Positions 43,473-53,184 of a DNA stretch of 64,000 bases are shown piece after piece (position 1 is the stretch's first letter; every line of letters begins with the position of its first letter). The DNA is taken from assembly GCF_013346665.1 (NCBI RefSeq), contig NZ_JABVBB010000037.1, positions 1-64,000 on the forward strand. The letters are read 5' to 3'. Under the pieces are notes generated by a model. The model was not told the origin of the DNA and did not search any database. It saw only the letters and a list, made by a program, of their open reading frames with translations. Source of the DNA: Sulfitobacter maritimus. Its GTDB lineage: Bacteria > Pseudomonadota > Alphaproteobacteria > Rhodobacterales > Rhodobacteraceae. A program made the translations under genes and the position numbers.

Positions 43473-45053
43473 ATGTCCGAGACCCGAGACGCGGCACTCA
43501 GCAGCAAAGCATGGCCCTTTGAAGAAGCGCGCCGGGTGCTCAAACGCTATGCGAAGAAGCCGCCAGAAAAGGGGTTTGTGCTGTTTGAGACGGGCTATGG
43601 CCCTTCTGGCCTGCCGCATATCGGCACCTTTGGCGAGGTGCTGCGCACCACGATGATCAAGCGTGCCTTTGAGGAGATCAGTGACATTCCGACCAAGCTG
43701 GTCTGTTTCTCGGACGATCTGGACGGGATGCGCAAGGTGCCGGGCAATGTGCCGCAGCGCGAGATGCTGGAAGAGCATATGCATAAGCCCCTGACCTCGG
43801 TGCCGGACCCTTTCGGCACGCATGAGAGTTTTGGCCACCACAACAACGCGATGCTGCGCCGGTTCTTGGATACCTTTGGGTTCGAGTATGAGTTTTACTC
43901 TGCCCGCGAGTTTTATCGCTCCGGCCAGTTCGACGAGGTGCTGCTGCGCGCTTGCGAGAAATACGATGAGATCATGGCGGTAATGCTGAAGTCTCTGCGC
44001 GAAGAGCGGCGGCAGACCTATTCGATCTTCCTGCCGATCCACCCTGAAACAGGCCGTGTGATGTATGTGCCGATGAAGGAGGTCAACGCCAAAGAGGGCA
44101 CGATCACCTTTGACGATGAGGACGGCACTGAGATGACGCTGCCAGTGACTGGCGGCAATGTGAAACTGCAATGGAAGCCGGACTTTGGCGCACGGTGGGC
44201 CGCGCTGGACGTCGATTTTGAGATGTACGGTAAGGAACACGCAACCAACACGGCGATCTATGACCGGATTTGCGAGATCTTGGGCGGTAAGAAGCCGGAG
44301 CATTTCAGTTATGAATTGTTCCTTGATGAGAACGGGCAGAAGATTTCGAAATCCTCCGGCAACGGCATTTCGATCGACCAGTGGCTGACCTATGCCAGCA
44401 CGGAAAGCCTGTCGTATTTCATGTTCCAAAAGCCGAAAACGGCCAAGCGCATGTATTTCGACGTGATCCCTAAGGCGGTGGATGAATACCACCAACAGCT
44501 GCGCGCCTATGAGACGCAGGACGTGAAGGCGCGGCTGAACAACCCCGTCTGGCATATCCACGGGGGTGACGTGCCGAAGTCGGATATGGTGGTGCCATTC
44601 TCTATGCTGCTGAACCTCGCGAGCGTGTCGAGCGCCGAGGACAAGTCGCAGCTTTGGGGCTTCATTCAACGCTATGCGCCGGAGGCCACGCCGGAGACCA
44701 ACCCCGGTATGGATCAGGCAGCGGGCCATGCGGTGCGCTATTTCAATGACTTCGTAAAGCCGCAGAAGGTGTTCCGTGCGCCCACGGAGTTGGAACGCGA
44801 GGCGTTGGAAGACCTCCGCGACCGGCTCAAGGTCTGGGATGGCGGACTGGATGCTGAAGCGTTGCAGAGCATGGTCTTCGCGGTGGGCAAGGAGCGTTTC
44901 GATCCGCTGCGCGACTGGTTCACGGCGCTTTATGAGGTTCTGCTGGGCGCCAGCCAAGGGCCGCGTTTCGGCGGGTTCATTGCGCTTTATGGCGTGGATG
45001 AGACCGTGGCACTTATCGATGATGCGCTGGCAGGCAAGCTGACCACGGCGTGA
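43473..45053 (+). CDS. lysK: class I lysyl-tRNA synthetase
   Basis: The 526-residue enzyme charges tRNA-Lys using the class I (Rossmann) fold, the form found in archaea, spirochaetes and alphaproteobacteria instead of the class II LysS. The HIGH-type motif is in [14 protein letters not shown] (about residues 43-56), and the KMSKS-type loop is [12 protein letters not shown] near 290. The C-terminal helical cage binds the anticodon. Length and motif spacing are normal. It is divergent from the TerB-like gene by about 120 bases. Confidence 0.96.
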   Translation: MSETRDAALSSKAWPFEEARRVLKRYAKKPPEKGFVLFETGYGPSGLPHIGTFGEVLRTTMIKRAFEEISDIPTKLVCFSDDLDGMRKVPGNVPQREMLEEHMHKPLTSVPDPFGTHESFGHHNNAMLRRFLDTFGFEYEFYSAREFYRSGQFDEVLLRACEKYDEIMAVMLKSLREERRQTYSIFLPIHPETGRVMYVPMKEVNAKEGTITFDDEDGTEMTLPVTGGNVKLQWKPDFGARWAALDVDFEMYGKEHATNTAIYDRICEILGGKKPEHFSYELFLDENGQKISKSSGNGISIDQWLTYASTESLSYFMFQKPKTAKRMYFDVIPKAVDEYHQQLRAYETQDVKARLNNPVWHIHGGDVPKSDMVVPFSMLLNLASVSSAEDKSQLWGFIQRYAPEATPETNPGMDQAAGHAVRYFNDFVKPQKVFRAPTELEREALEDLRDRLKVWDGGLDAEALQSMVFAVGKERFDPLRDWFTALYEVLLGASQGPRFGGFIALYGVDETVALIDDALAGKLTTA

Positions 45054-45113
45054 AACTTTTGCCCTCGCTCTTGCGTGACTTAGATTAAGTCAGCAAGGGC
45101 GAAGGGGAAAGAC

Positions 45114-45527
45114 ATGCGCAACGGCATCCTGACAGTCTTCGGAGGGCTGGTTCTATCGGCCCTCCTAAGCTTTGGCGCAGCCGCACAGCAGGCTGAGATC
45201 GAAGCGACGATCACCGGGCAATTCGACGCCTTTCGCGCCGATGATTTCGCGGGCGCGCTCGAATTTGCCACGCCGCAGTTGCAGCGGTTTTTCCAGACGC
45301 CCGAGAACTTTCGCCAGATGGTGACCAGCGGCTACCCGATGGTCCAGAACCCCGCCGAGGTGCGGTTTTTGGAGCGGCGCGGGGAGGGCCGCGACATATT
45401 TCAGGTGGTGCAGATCACGGATGCGGCCGGGTTTACGCATTTGCTCGCCTATCTGATGCAGCAGACTGACGAAGGGTGGCGCATCGGTGCGGTGCAGATT
45501 CTCGACGCACCGGGGATGAATGTTTGA
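45114..45527 (+). CDS. exported DUF4864 protein
   Basis: A 137-residue protein with a signal peptide (cleavage near AAAQQAE, residue 25) and a compact alpha/beta domain. The domain reads ATITGQFDAFRADDFAGALEFA at its start and ...LAYLMQQTDEGWRIGAVQIL at its end. This is the DUF4864 pattern, related in shape to NTF2/SnoaL-like folds. The role is unknown; the location should be periplasmic. GAAGGGGA precedes the ATG. It follows lysK by 60 bases in the same direction. Confidence 0.8.
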   Translation: MRNGILTVFGGLVLSALLSFGAAAQQAEIEATITGQFDAFRADDFAGALEFATPQLQRFFQTPENFRQMVTSGYPMVQNPAEVRFLERRGEGRDIFQVVQITDAAGFTHLLAYLMQQTDEGWRIGAVQILDAPGMNV

Positions 45528-45669
45528 GCCTTTGTTGCGGCTCTAGCGCACGGTCGTCTCAGCCCCGTTTAACACATCGTTGATATTTCCCTGACCTCGC
45601 GGTTCGGCTTGACCGAGCCAGAGGAATTGTACGGCGCGCCCCGTTGGCGGCCGGGGGAAAGGAAATGCG

Positions 45670-47958
45670 ATGAATAAGGCGATTACCGATGGCGTGGTGC
45701 TGATGCCCACACCCTTTGCAGCGGGTCTGGATGTCTGGTCGAGCGGCAATGGCACGCCGGGATCGGATTCCTATGAAAACGCGGCCAATGCGGCCTTTGT
45801 CCCGGCGGATCAGGATTTTGGCGGGGCGCTGGAACTGGTCAAGACAGAGGCCACACAGAGACTGCGCTACATGCGCCAGACCACGCTGCTGCCGGGCTGC
45901 TATCTGCGGGTGACGGCGCGGGTTAAAGCGGTGAGCGGCAATCTGCCATCTGTGCGGATCGCGGGCTACCCGGCGCGGTCGGGCGGGGCCAAGGTGAGCG
46001 GGGTGGCCGAGTTTGGCCCGGCGACCGAGCTATCCAGCTATGGCGATGTGGTTGAGGTCACGGCGATCATTGGCAGCGGGGACCGGGGCGGGGTCGATAT
46101 GGTTTGGGGCGCGGGCGCCGCCTATGGCCATTTGGGGTTGGACTTGACCGGGCCGAGCGGGGGCGTGGTGCGGATCGATGATATTGTTATTGAGGACGTC
46201 ACCTCGGTCTTTCTGCGGGATATGCTGGCGCAAGTCGATGTGCGGGATTACGGGGCGGTCGGCAATGGCGTGACGGATGACACCGCTGCTTTTGAGGCCG
46301 CCAATGCCGCCGCAGACGGGCGCACGGTGTTGGTGCCGGCGGGGAATTACCTGCTGAACGGGGATGTGACATTCGACACGCCGGTGAAGTTCGAAGGTCA
46401 TGTCACCATGCCCACGGCTGCTGTACTCATCCTGCGGCGCAACTTTGACCTGCCGAGCTATGTCGAAGCCTTTGAGAATGAGCGTGTGGCGTTCCTGAAG
46501 GCGTTTCAGGCCTTGTTGAGCAATGCCGATCACGATTCCCTAGATATGGGCGGGCGCAAGATCACGGTGACCAGCCCGCTCGACATGCAGACCGCGGTGC
46601 CGGACAAGACCAGCTATGCCACGCGCCGGGTAATCCGCAACGGCCAGATCGAAGCCGGAGCGAGCAGCGCTTGGGACACGCAAGTGGTGACCTCGCAGGC
46701 GACCTATTCGCCGTCCAACGCCCGCAGGCTGACCAATGTGACCAATGTCGCCAATGTGCCGGTGGGGGCATTGATCGAAGGCAACGGGGTTGGGCGTGAG
46801 ATCTACGTGAAGTCTAAAAACGTGGCCACGCGGGAGGTTACGCTGAACGCGCCTTTGTTCGATGCGGCAGGCACGCAGAACTTCACCTTCCGCAAGTTTC
46901 AATATCTGGTGGATTTCAGCGGCTTTGCCTCGCTGTCGAAATTCGTGATGGCGGATGTCGAATTTCAGTGCAACAACCGTTGCAGTGCGGTCAACCTCGC
47001 GCCCTCCGGGCTGATCTTTCACCTGCGGGACTGTTTCATCAGCCGCCCGATGGATCGGGGTGTAACTTCAACCGGGGTGGGCTGTCAGGGGATGCTGATT
47101 GACCGCTGCCAGTTCCTGTCGGCCGAAGATGCGCTGACAGTGCCGAACCGCAAGACCATCGCGCTGAACACCAATGCCAATGACGTCAAGCTGCGCGATT
47201 GCCGGGCCACAAAGTTTCGGCATTTCGCGATGCTTGCCGGGGGCAATAGCATTGTAGTGGGCAACCACTTTTTCCAGGGTGACGCGATCGAGAATGGCGT
47301 CCGATCAGCGGGGCTCATCCTCGCGGCGGCGCATACGAGCACGGTGGTGTCGGGCAATTACATCGACAATTGCTTTGTCGAATGGACCAATGAGCAGGAC
47401 CCGACGCCGGATCATTCGAACGGCTATTCCTTCAGCGCGCTCACCATTAGTGACAACATCTTTCTGTCAGGCGAGGTGGCGCCGTGGTTCAGCTATATCA
47501 TCGTTAAGCCGCATGGGGCGGGGCATTACCTCAATGGCGTGAATATCACCGGCAATCGTTTCCGCAGCCTTAATGGCAACATCGACCGCGTTGAACGGGT
47601 GGACAGCACCTATGCCGATCTTGATCGGTCGCGCTGCAAGAATGTTGTGATGAAGGGTAATTCCTTCCACGCCGTTACCACGCAGGTGGAGAATGTGGCC
47701 GAGATTGAGCATAGCCAGACCACGCCGTCGGACATTTGGGTGATCGATACGGCGGGGCATTTGCCGTTTGAGGGGCAGGCGTTGCACAGTGATGCGGTGG
47801 TGGCCCATGGGGCGATCCGGAATGGAAATAATGTCGCGCAGTTCGATATGCCCTATGTGCGACATTCCGAAGGGCCGGACAGGGACCAATTGCATGTGGT
47901 TTGGAGAACGCCGGTAAAGGGGAAAGTGTCGGTCTTGGTGCGGATGGACAACCGTTAG
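45670..47958 (+). CDS. large pectate-lyase-fold (right-handed beta-helix) protein
   Basis: The 762-residue protein has an N-terminal domain of ~185 residues with jelly-roll-like strands, then the GH28/pectate-lyase-3 entry motif DVRDYGAVGNGVTDDTAAF (about 188-206). A long run of beta-helix coils follows, with repeated N-x-I/V-x-G-N segments such as VVSGNYIDNC and VNITGNRFRS. There is no classical signal peptide (start MNKAITDGVVLMPTPF). Related proteins are polysaccharide-degrading or tail-spike-like. The substrate is unknown; a non-Sec export route is possible. AGGAAAT precedes the ATG. Confidence 0.8.
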   Translation: MNKAITDGVVLMPTPFAAGLDVWSSGNGTPGSDSYENAANAAFVPADQDFGGALELVKTEATQRLRYMRQTTLLPGCYLRVTARVKAVSGNLPSVRIAGYPARSGGAKVSGVAEFGPATELSSYGDVVEVTAIIGSGDRGGVDMVWGAGAAYGHLGLDLTGPSGGVVRIDDIVIEDVTSVFLRDMLAQVDVRDYGAVGNGVTDDTAAFEAANAAADGRTVLVPAGNYLLNGDVTFDTPVKFEGHVTMPTAAVLILRRNFDLPSYVEAFENERVAFLKAFQALLSNADHDSLDMGGRKITVTSPLDMQTAVPDKTSYATRRVIRNGQIEAGASSAWDTQVVTSQATYSPSNARRLTNVTNVANVPVGALIEGNGVGREIYVKSKNVATREVTLNAPLFDAAGTQNFTFRKFQYLVDFSGFASLSKFVMADVEFQCNNRCSAVNLAPSGLIFHLRDCFISRPMDRGVTSTGVGCQGMLIDRCQFLSAEDALTVPNRKTIALNTNANDVKLRDCRATKFRHFAMLAGGNSIVVGNHFFQGDAIENGVRSAGLILAAAHTSTVVSGNYIDNCFVEWTNEQDPTPDHSNGYSFSALTISDNIFLSGEVAPWFSYIIVKPHGAGHYLNGVNITGNRFRSLNGNIDRVERVDSTYADLDRSRCKNVVMKGNSFHAVTTQVENVAEIEHSQTTPSDIWVIDTAGHLPFEGQALHSDAVVAHGAIRNGNNVAQFDMPYVRHSEGPDRDQLHVVWRTPVKGKVSVLVRMDNR

Positions 47959-47996
47959 GGGGCGACGCGTTCCTAAAGGTCTATGGCGGGCGTCCA

Positions 47997-48668
47997 TTAA
48001 AACTCCCGCCATAGTCCGAGCTTAAGCAAGGTGTCTTCGGGCCGGTCGATGGGTGTTTCGGTGCCGATTTGAATGCGATGTTTGGCCCAGTCAGGCGATA
48101 GAATGACCGAGGGGGCAAGGCTTACCGACGTGGTGGTGGGCGTGGTGGTTACGAAAAGCTGAACCATTGCGCTGGTAAGGTCGGTAAAGTCAAACCCGGC
48201 GGTGCTGTCGATTTTGATCTCTTGCTCGGCAAGGCCAAAGTCCCATTTGAGAGAGGCATCGACCGTCAGCCAGCCATTTCGGTCCCCCTTGGTAAAGCCG
48301 CGCCCCCATGAAAGTCCCGCCTTGATATGAGGCGACACCAACTCCCCCCTCCAACTGGCTCCAAGGCCAAGGTCATAGGCCCATCTGCCCGTGTCACCGG
48401 GGGTGCCGAGCGGGAGCCGGAGAAACAGAGTGCCACTGCCCTTTAGCTCACCGAACCGGCTTTGGGAGGTGGTGATATCAAGACCAAGAGTAAGATCGTC
48501 GCGCCAGCCGTATTCTAGATAGGTGCTTTGGCTCAGGTCATAGAAATAAGAGGCCGATACGCTTGTGGACCGGAAGCCCTTGCCCTCTTCCCGCAGCCAC
48601 GGCCCCGCAAGAGCCGGGGTGGCGACAAGCGGATACAGCAGGACGAGCAGAGAAGGGACAGATCGCAT
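47997..48668 (-). CDS. outer-membrane beta-barrel-like hypothetical protein
   Basis: The 223-residue product has a signal peptide (cleavage near ALAGP) and alternating hydrophobic/polar strands throughout, ending in ...LKLGLWREF. A C-terminal Phe is the usual sorting signal for outer-membrane barrels. The pattern DLTLGLDITTSQS...GSGTLFLRLPLG suggests about ten strands. No enzyme motif is seen. It is convergent with the beta-helix gene, 38 bases apart. Confidence 0.65.
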   Translation of the reverse strand: MRSVPSLLVLLYPLVATPALAGPWLREEGKGFRSTSVSASYFYDLSQSTYLEYGWRDDLTLGLDITTSQSRFGELKGSGTLFLRLPLGTPGDTGRWAYDLGLGASWRGELVSPHIKAGLSWGRGFTKGDRNGWLTVDASLKWDFGLAEQEIKIDSTAGFDFTDLTSAMVQLFVTTTPTTTSVSLAPSVILSPDWAKHRIQIGTETPIDRPEDTLLKLGLWREF

Positions 48669-48734
48669 GGCAGGCTCCTGCTGCGATCTTGGTTAATCGT
48701 GGTTAACATTTCGTTGCGACGAGTTCAGGAATGT

Positions 48735-48763
48735 AAAAACCCGACGCGGGAAGCGCCGGGTTT
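48735..48763 (-). terminator. rho-independent terminator of the small PLD_N gene
   Basis: AAACCCG and CGGGTTT arms with an inner CGC/GCG pairing; on the minus strand the stem runs into TTTTT. It lies 42 bases after the stop at 48805. Confidence 0.75.
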
Positions 48764-48804
48764 GTTGTCGTCTTGGGCGACGTCATCGGCAGGGCGTAGC
48801 GCCG

Positions 48805-48990
48805 TTATACATGCGCCTTGTTGCCGCGCGGGCCTGCGATCAGCCATGCGATAAAGCCGAGGACGGGCAAGATGATGATCCCCAGCACCCAGGCGATTTT
48901 CGCAACACCAGAGGCGCCAGAGGTGACGACCTGATAGATGGCGTAGATGTCCGCGATGAAGATGATGAGGCCGAGAAGTCCATATTCCAC
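48805..48990 (-). CDS. small membrane protein, phospholipase D nuclease N-terminal (PLDc_N) type
   Basis: A 61-residue protein with two transmembrane helices (LLGLIIFIADIYAIYQVV and IAWVLGIIILPVLGFIAWLI), ending in the short basic tail GPRGNKAHV. It matches the PLDc_N domain, which also exists as a stand-alone protein of unknown function. GTG 48990 has GGAG 7 bases upstream and gives the family N terminus; the longer frame to 49131 has no support. Confidence 0.8.
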   Translation of the reverse strand: MEYGLLGLIIFIADIYAIYQVVTSGASGVAKIAWVLGIIILPVLGFIAWLIAGPRGNKAHV

Positions 48991-49170
48991 TGGTGATCTC
49001 CTTAAAATTTTTACGTTTGCTTGGCGAACCAACAGCGCTCGGCGCGGTTTTGTTCCGCCGGGCCTGATCGGTAGGCGGTCGGCCATTTGCCGCAGATGTA
49101 GGCAAGTGCGCGGAACCGGCCCCAACAGCAAAGCGTTTTATTCCTGACCTAGCAACGAAAGGAACAGGCC

Positions 49171-49527
49171 ATGACTGATACGCTTGCACCCGCATCTTTG
49201 GTTTCCTCTGACAATGTAAATGGCACCGTGGTTTTTGGCCGCGATGGAACGGAGATCGGCCATATTGATCACCTTATGATCGACAAAAAATCCGGCAAGG
49301 TTGCCTATGCTGTAATGGGCTTTGGTGGCTTTTTGGGGCTGGGCGAAGAGCATTATCCCGTCCCATGGGATGCGCTGAAATATGATCCCGCGCGCGATGG
49401 CTTCATGACCGATATCGACGAGCAAAAGGTCAAAGGCGCTCCGGAGCGGAATGATAATTGGCACACAGATCGCGCTTGGCAGGAACGGTCCTTGGACTAT
49501 TACGGCGTGCCGTATTACTGGCTCTGA
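49171..49527 (+). CDS. PRC-barrel domain protein
   Basis: A 118-residue protein with one PRC barrel: VNGTVVFGRDGTEIGHIDHLMIDKKSG, then YAVMGFGGFLGLGEEHYPVPW and the closing strand. Stand-alone PRC-barrel proteins of this size are common in alphaproteobacteria and are often stress-induced, with unknown partner. The end (RDWLDYYGVPYYWL-like, here SLDYYGVPYYWL) is typical. There is no signal peptide. AAAGGAA precedes the ATG. Confidence 0.88.
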   Translation: MTDTLAPASLVSSDNVNGTVVFGRDGTEIGHIDHLMIDKKSGKVAYAVMGFGGFLGLGEEHYPVPWDALKYDPARDGFMTDIDEQKVKGAPERNDNWHTDRAWQERSLDYYGVPYYWL

Positions 49528-49587
49528 AGGGCAGATCGTCAACTCGCTGCCTCATTAACCGCGCGGTATCGGCGGATTAAGGAAAGC

Positions 49588-49639
49588 GCCTGACCTTGGT
49601 CATTGAATATTCATCGGTGTTCAGGCCAAATGGTCAGGC
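49588..49639. promoter_or_regulatory. long inverted repeat upstream of the small lipoprotein
   Basis: GCCTGACC (49588-49595) and GGTCAGGC (49632-49639) are perfect inverted arms, extended by TTGG/CCAA next to them, and a 10-base palindrome TGAATATTCA (49604-49613) lies between. It may be an operator or an RNA stem in the leader of the gene at 49670. Confidence 0.35.
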
Positions 49640-49669
49640 AGGCACTTTCGCCCCAACCTGAGGTTTTTA

Positions 49670-49744
49670 ATGCGCCGTATGATGATCCTTGGCATGCTGC
49701 TGTCCCTTGCCGGATGCGGCGTGCCTTTCGTTCCGTTTATTTAA
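49670..49744 (+). CDS. 24-residue lipoprotein
   Basis: A very short frame, MRRMMILGMLLSLAGCGVPF plus VPFI, with GAGG 6 bases before the ATG. It has a complete lipoprotein signal: two Arg, a hydrophobic core and lipobox LAGC with Cys16. The mature part would be a lipidated peptide of nine residues. The size resembles entericidin-like mini-lipoproteins, but the sequence does not match one I know. It lies between a PRC-barrel gene and another small membrane protein. Confidence 0.68.
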   Translation: MRRMMILGMLLSLAGCGVPFVPFI

Positions 49745-49792
49745 ATTCACGCGGGCGGGCCCAGAGCCTGCTCCAAGACAAAGTCGGAAATT

Positions 49793-50062
49793 ATGGAAGC
49801 TTTTCTTGATGCACTGGGCGCTGTTGCGCTGATCGCCCTCGTCGTTGTCGGTCTCGCCGCTGGCGCCATTGCGGGCGCTGTGGCTGGACGCAATCGGCTT
49901 ATGTACCTGATCCTTGGCGTGGCGGGCGCAGTGGCATTGCCCTTTATCCTCGCCGCCCTTGGGGTGACTGTCGTCGCCGCGGGCGGGATACTTGTGCTGC
50001 TCATCGTCGCGGCCATTGGCGCGGCGCTGGTTTTGGCTTTGGTGGCGGCCCTACGGCGCTAG
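49793..50062 (+). CDS. small glycine/alanine-rich membrane protein
   Basis: An 89-residue, almost wholly hydrophobic protein with three likely transmembrane helices (LGAVALIALVVVGLAAGAIAG, LMYLILGVAGAVALPFILAA and ILVLLIVAAIGAALVLALVA) and a basic RNR turn. It resembles the GlsB/YeaQ-type stress membrane proteins in size and glycine spacing, but I cannot assign it firmly. It follows the 24-residue lipoprotein by 48 bases and is convergent with uvrB. Confidence 0.65.
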   Translation: MEAFLDALGAVALIALVVVGLAAGAIAGAVAGRNRLMYLILGVAGAVALPFILAALGVTVVAAGGILVLLIVAAIGAALVLALVAALRR

Positions 50063-50107
50063 CGCAGGGTGAACGACAAGCGGTTGGGGGTCGATATGAA
50101 GCGGCCC

Positions 50108-52315
50108 CTAACGCTTTTTGCGCCGTTTGACATTGCCACCGCGCATGCCCCCACGCCCGCTGGTGCTGCGGCCTGAGGCTTGTTGCGCGGTATCAACTGC
50201 CTTTTCGATCGCTTGTTGGCGGGCCATTGGATCGTCAGCGACGGCCAGATCGACCGCCTCCAACCGTTTGACCTCATCGCGCAGGCGCGCGGCCTCTTCG
50301 AATTCGAGATTTTCTGCCGCTTTGCGCATATCGCTGCGCAGGCCATCGAGCACCGCCTGAAGGTTCCCGCCCGCGAGCGGATTGTCGACCTTGGCGGTCA
50401 CGCGGTTCATATCGACGTCGCCTTTGTACAGACCGGCAAGAATATCCTCCACGTTCTTTTTGACCGTGGCCGGGGTAATGCCGTGCTCTTCGTTATAAGC
50501 GATCTGCTTCGCGCGGCGCCGGTCGGTTTCGCCCATCGCACGCTCCATCGAACCGGTGATGCGGTCGGCATACATGATAACGCGCCCTTCGGCGTTCCGC
50601 GCGGCCCGGCCGATGGTCTGGATAAGCGAAGTCTCAGAACGCAGGAACCCTTCCTTATCCGCGTCGAGAATGGCCACGAGGCCACATTCGGGAATGTCCA
50701 AGCCTTCGCGCAAAAGGTTGATCCCGATCAGCACGTCAAAGGCCCCGAGCCGCAGGTCGCGCAGGATTTCGATCCGCTCAATCGTGTCGATGTCCGAATG
50801 CATGTAGCGCACGCGGATGCCCTGTTCATGCATATATTCGGTAAGGTCTTCGGCCATGCGCTTTGTCAACACGGTGCAGAGCGTGCGGTAGCCATCAGCG
50901 GCCACTTTGCGCACCTCGTCCAAGAGGTCATCGACCTGCATCTCAACCGGACGGATTTCAACCTTAGGGTCCAAAAGGCCAGTGGGGCGAATGACCTGTT
51001 CGGTGAAAACGCCGCCGGTCTGTTCAATTTCCCACGCGGCGGGCGTGGCGGAGACAAAGACAGACTGCGGGCGCATCGCGTCCCATTCCTCGAACTTCAG
51101 CGGGCGGTTGTCCATGCAGGACGGCAGGCGGAAACCGTGTTCGGCCAGCGTGAACTTGCGCCGGTAGTCGCCCTTGTACATGCCGCCGATCTGCGGGACC
51201 GAGACGTGGCTTTCGTCCGCAAAAACGATCGCGTTGTCGGGGATAAACTCGAACAGGGTCGGGGGCGGCTCGCCCGGTGCGCGGCCGGTGAGGTAGCGCG
51301 AGTAGTTCTCGATCCCGTTGCAGACCCCGGTGGCCTCCAGCATCTCAATGTCGAAGTTCGTGCGCTGCTCCAGCCGCTGCGCTTCGAGCAGCTTGCCCTC
51401 GGCGACCAGCTGGTCCAGTCGCGTGCGCAGCTCTTTTTTTATGCCGATGATCGCCTGCGACATCGTGGGCTTGGGCGTCACATAGTGGCTGTTCGCATAG
51501 ACGCGGATTTGGTCAAAGGTGTCGGTCTTCTCCCCAGTGAGCGGGTCGAACTCGGTGATGCTCTCCAACTCCTCACCAAAGAAAGACAGCCGCCATGCGC
51601 GGTCATCAAGGTGGGCGGGGAAAATCTCAAGACTGTCACCGCGCACGCGGAAAGAGCCACGCTGGAAAGCCGCGTCGTTGCGTTTGTACTGCTGCGCCAC
51701 CAAGTCCGCGATGACCTTGCGCTGGTCATACATCTCGCCCGCTTTCAGATCTTGAGTCATCGCGCCATAGGTCTCAACCGAGCCGATGCCGTAGATGCAA
51801 GACACTGAGGCCACGATGATCACGTCGTCACGCTCTAGCAGCGCGCGGGTGGCAGAGTGGCGCATCCGGTCGATCTGTTCGTTGATCTGCGATTCTTTCT
51901 CAATGAAAGTATCCGACCGCGCGACATAGGCTTCGGGCTGGTAATAGTCGTAGTAGGAGACGAAATACTCCACCGCGTTATCAGGGAAGAAACCTTTGAA
52001 CTCGCCGTAAAGCTGGGCGGCCAATGTTTTGTTCGGGGCAAGGATAATCGCCGGACGCTGCGTCTCTTCGATCACCTTGGCCATGGTGAAGGTCTTGCCT
52101 GTGCCGGTCGCGCCCAAAAGCACTTGATCGCGCTCGCCCGACATCACCCCTTCGGTCAGCTCTTTGATCGCCGTGGGCTGGTCGCCTGCCGGGTCGAACT
52201 CGGTGACAAGGTTGAACTTCTTGCCGCCCTCAAGCTTGGGGCGGTTGCGCACGTCTGGCGCGGGGTTAGCCAGCAGGGGCATCCCCTCGGATTTGTCGGA
52301 ATGGGCATAGGGCAT
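50108..52315 (-). CDS. uvrB: excinuclease ABC subunit B
   Basis: UvrB is the damage-verifying helicase-like subunit of nucleotide excision repair, working with UvrA and UvrC. The 735-residue chain has Walker [12 protein letters not shown], the beta-hairpin region [11 protein letters not shown] that clamps DNA, DEAD-like FADESHV and the later motifs [13 protein letters not shown] and [13 protein letters not shown] motif ([13 protein letters not shown]) occurs near the C terminus. A basic tail ([12 protein letters not shown]) closes it. Length is slightly above E. coli UvrB. Confidence 0.97.
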   Translation of the reverse strand: MPYAHSDKSEGMPLLANPAPDVRNRPKLEGGKKFNLVTEFDPAGDQPTAIKELTEGVMSGERDQVLLGATGTGKTFTMAKVIEETQRPAIILAPNKTLAAQLYGEFKGFFPDNAVEYFVSYYDYYQPEAYVARSDTFIEKESQINEQIDRMRHSATRALLERDDVIIVASVSCIYGIGSVETYGAMTQDLKAGEMYDQRKVIADLVAQQYKRNDAAFQRGSFRVRGDSLEIFPAHLDDRAWRLSFFGEELESITEFDPLTGEKTDTFDQIRVYANSHYVTPKPTMSQAIIGIKKELRTRLDQLVAEGKLLEAQRLEQRTNFDIEMLEATGVCNGIENYSRYLTGRAPGEPPPTLFEFIPDNAIVFADESHVSVPQIGGMYKGDYRRKFTLAEHGFRLPSCMDNRPLKFEEWDAMRPQSVFVSATPAAWEIEQTGGVFTEQVIRPTGLLDPKVEIRPVEMQVDDLLDEVRKVAADGYRTLCTVLTKRMAEDLTEYMHEQGIRVRYMHSDIDTIERIEILRDLRLGAFDVLIGINLLREGLDIPECGLVAILDADKEGFLRSETSLIQTIGRAARNAEGRVIMYADRITGSMERAMGETDRRRAKQIAYNEEHGITPATVKKNVEDILAGLYKGDVDMNRVTAKVDNPLAGGNLQAVLDGLRSDMRKAAENLEFEEAARLRDEVKRLEAVDLAVADDPMARQQAIEKAVDTAQQASGRSTSGRGGMRGGNVKRRKKR

Positions 52316-52415
52316 CGCGGATATCCTCGGTCGGGCAGAGACATAGGTGCCCCCTTTCGCGCTGTGTTCAAGGGGGCGGGAGGCTGCTATGCAAGGTTTT
52401 CACGACGAAACCGCC

Positions 52416-52700
52416 TTACTTCATCAATCGTTTACGATTTTGCCGCACCTTACGCGTGAGCGGGGCGAGGGACGCGTTAATAATCTGCTCCGGCGCCTTG
52501 CCCGCCATTGCCGCCTGTGCTCCGGCGCTGACGGCTTTCGTAAGGGCCGGGCCTTTTTCCGAAATCATCCGGCTGTTTTCACCCGGACGCGCAGGCAGAG
52601 CGCCCGCCATAGCCATAAGGCGCAGGGACATAACGATCTGAGTTTCCACTGCAAGCGCGGCGAACTGGCTTTGCAGGGCGAAGAAAGCGAAGGGGGACAT
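52416..52700 (-). CDS. conserved hypothetical helical protein
   Basis: A 94-residue alpha-helical protein starting [24 protein letters not shown], with several Met/Ala-rich segments and a basic end ([12 protein letters not shown]). From memory such proteins occur across Rhodobacterales without a known function, some mis-named antifreeze protein. ATG 52700 has GGAG 8 bases upstream; the frame opens further. Membership in the phasin-like helical proteins is possible but not shown. Confidence 0.65.
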   Translation of the reverse strand: MSPFAFFALQSQFAALAVETQIVMSLRLMAMAGALPARPGENSRMISEKGPALTKAVSAGAQAAMAGKAPEQIINASLAPLTRKVRQNRKRLMK

Positions 52701-52839
52701 TAAGGGCGCTCCATTGAGGTGGGTCTTATGTAGTCTCTGCGGTGCAGCATTCCAGTGCAGCAGTTGCATCTCGCCGTCCCTTGCCCATTGCCGTGGAATA
52801 TTAGATAAGTTCACAGGTTCCAGAAATGAGAGACGCGAC

Positions 52840-53151
52840 ATGCCCGCACGTATCTATCAACCCGCCCGCACTGCGATGTCCTCCGGCACCGCCAAGACCC
52901 GCGTCTGGGTGCTCGAATTCGCCCCGGCAGAGGCGCGTTCGGTTGATCCGCTCATGGGCTGGACGTCTTCGGGGGATACGCAAAGCCAAGTGCGCTTGCA
53001 GTTCGACACCCGCGAAGCCGCCGAAGAATACGCCCGCGACCATGGCATTGATGCGCTGGTCCAAGACCCCAACAAGCGCAAGCCCAACATCCGCCCCGGG
53101 GGCTATGGCGAGAACTTCGCGACCGGACGGCGGGGCGCTTGGACGCATTGA
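52840..53151 (+). CDS. complex I accessory subunit, NDUFS4-like
   Basis: A 103-residue protein of the ETC complex I NDUFS4 (18 kDa) family: [51 protein letters not shown], and the end [16 protein letters not shown]. This subunit is an accessory part of NADH dehydrogenase, shared by alphaproteobacteria and mitochondria, at the joint of the matrix arm. It stands apart from the nuo operon, as is usual. It is divergent from the helical protein gene. Confidence 0.9.
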   Translation: MPARIYQPARTAMSSGTAKTRVWVLEFAPAEARSVDPLMGWTSSGDTQSQVRLQFDTREAAEEYARDHGIDALVQDPNKRKPNIRPGGYGENFATGRRGAWTH

Positions 53152-53184
53152 GGCTGTGAGACAGGGTAAAGCTGTCTCGGAAGC
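53152..53184 (+). terminator. stem-loop behind the NDUFS4-like gene
   Basis: GAGACAG-GGTAAAG-CTGTCTC forms a perfect 7-bp stem with short flanking GGCT/AGCC pairing, directly after the stop. It has no U-run, so its terminator role is uncertain. Confidence 0.45.

Noticed and set aside
42927-44957. Single 676-codon minus-strand frame
   Set aside because: Only its last 140 codons (TerB-like, with its own ribosome site) are real. The rest is antisense to lysK, whose motifs are unambiguous.
50180-51808. 542-codon plus-strand frame opposite uvrB
   Set aside because: uvrB is certain on the minus strand; the shadow frame has no start signal or domain.
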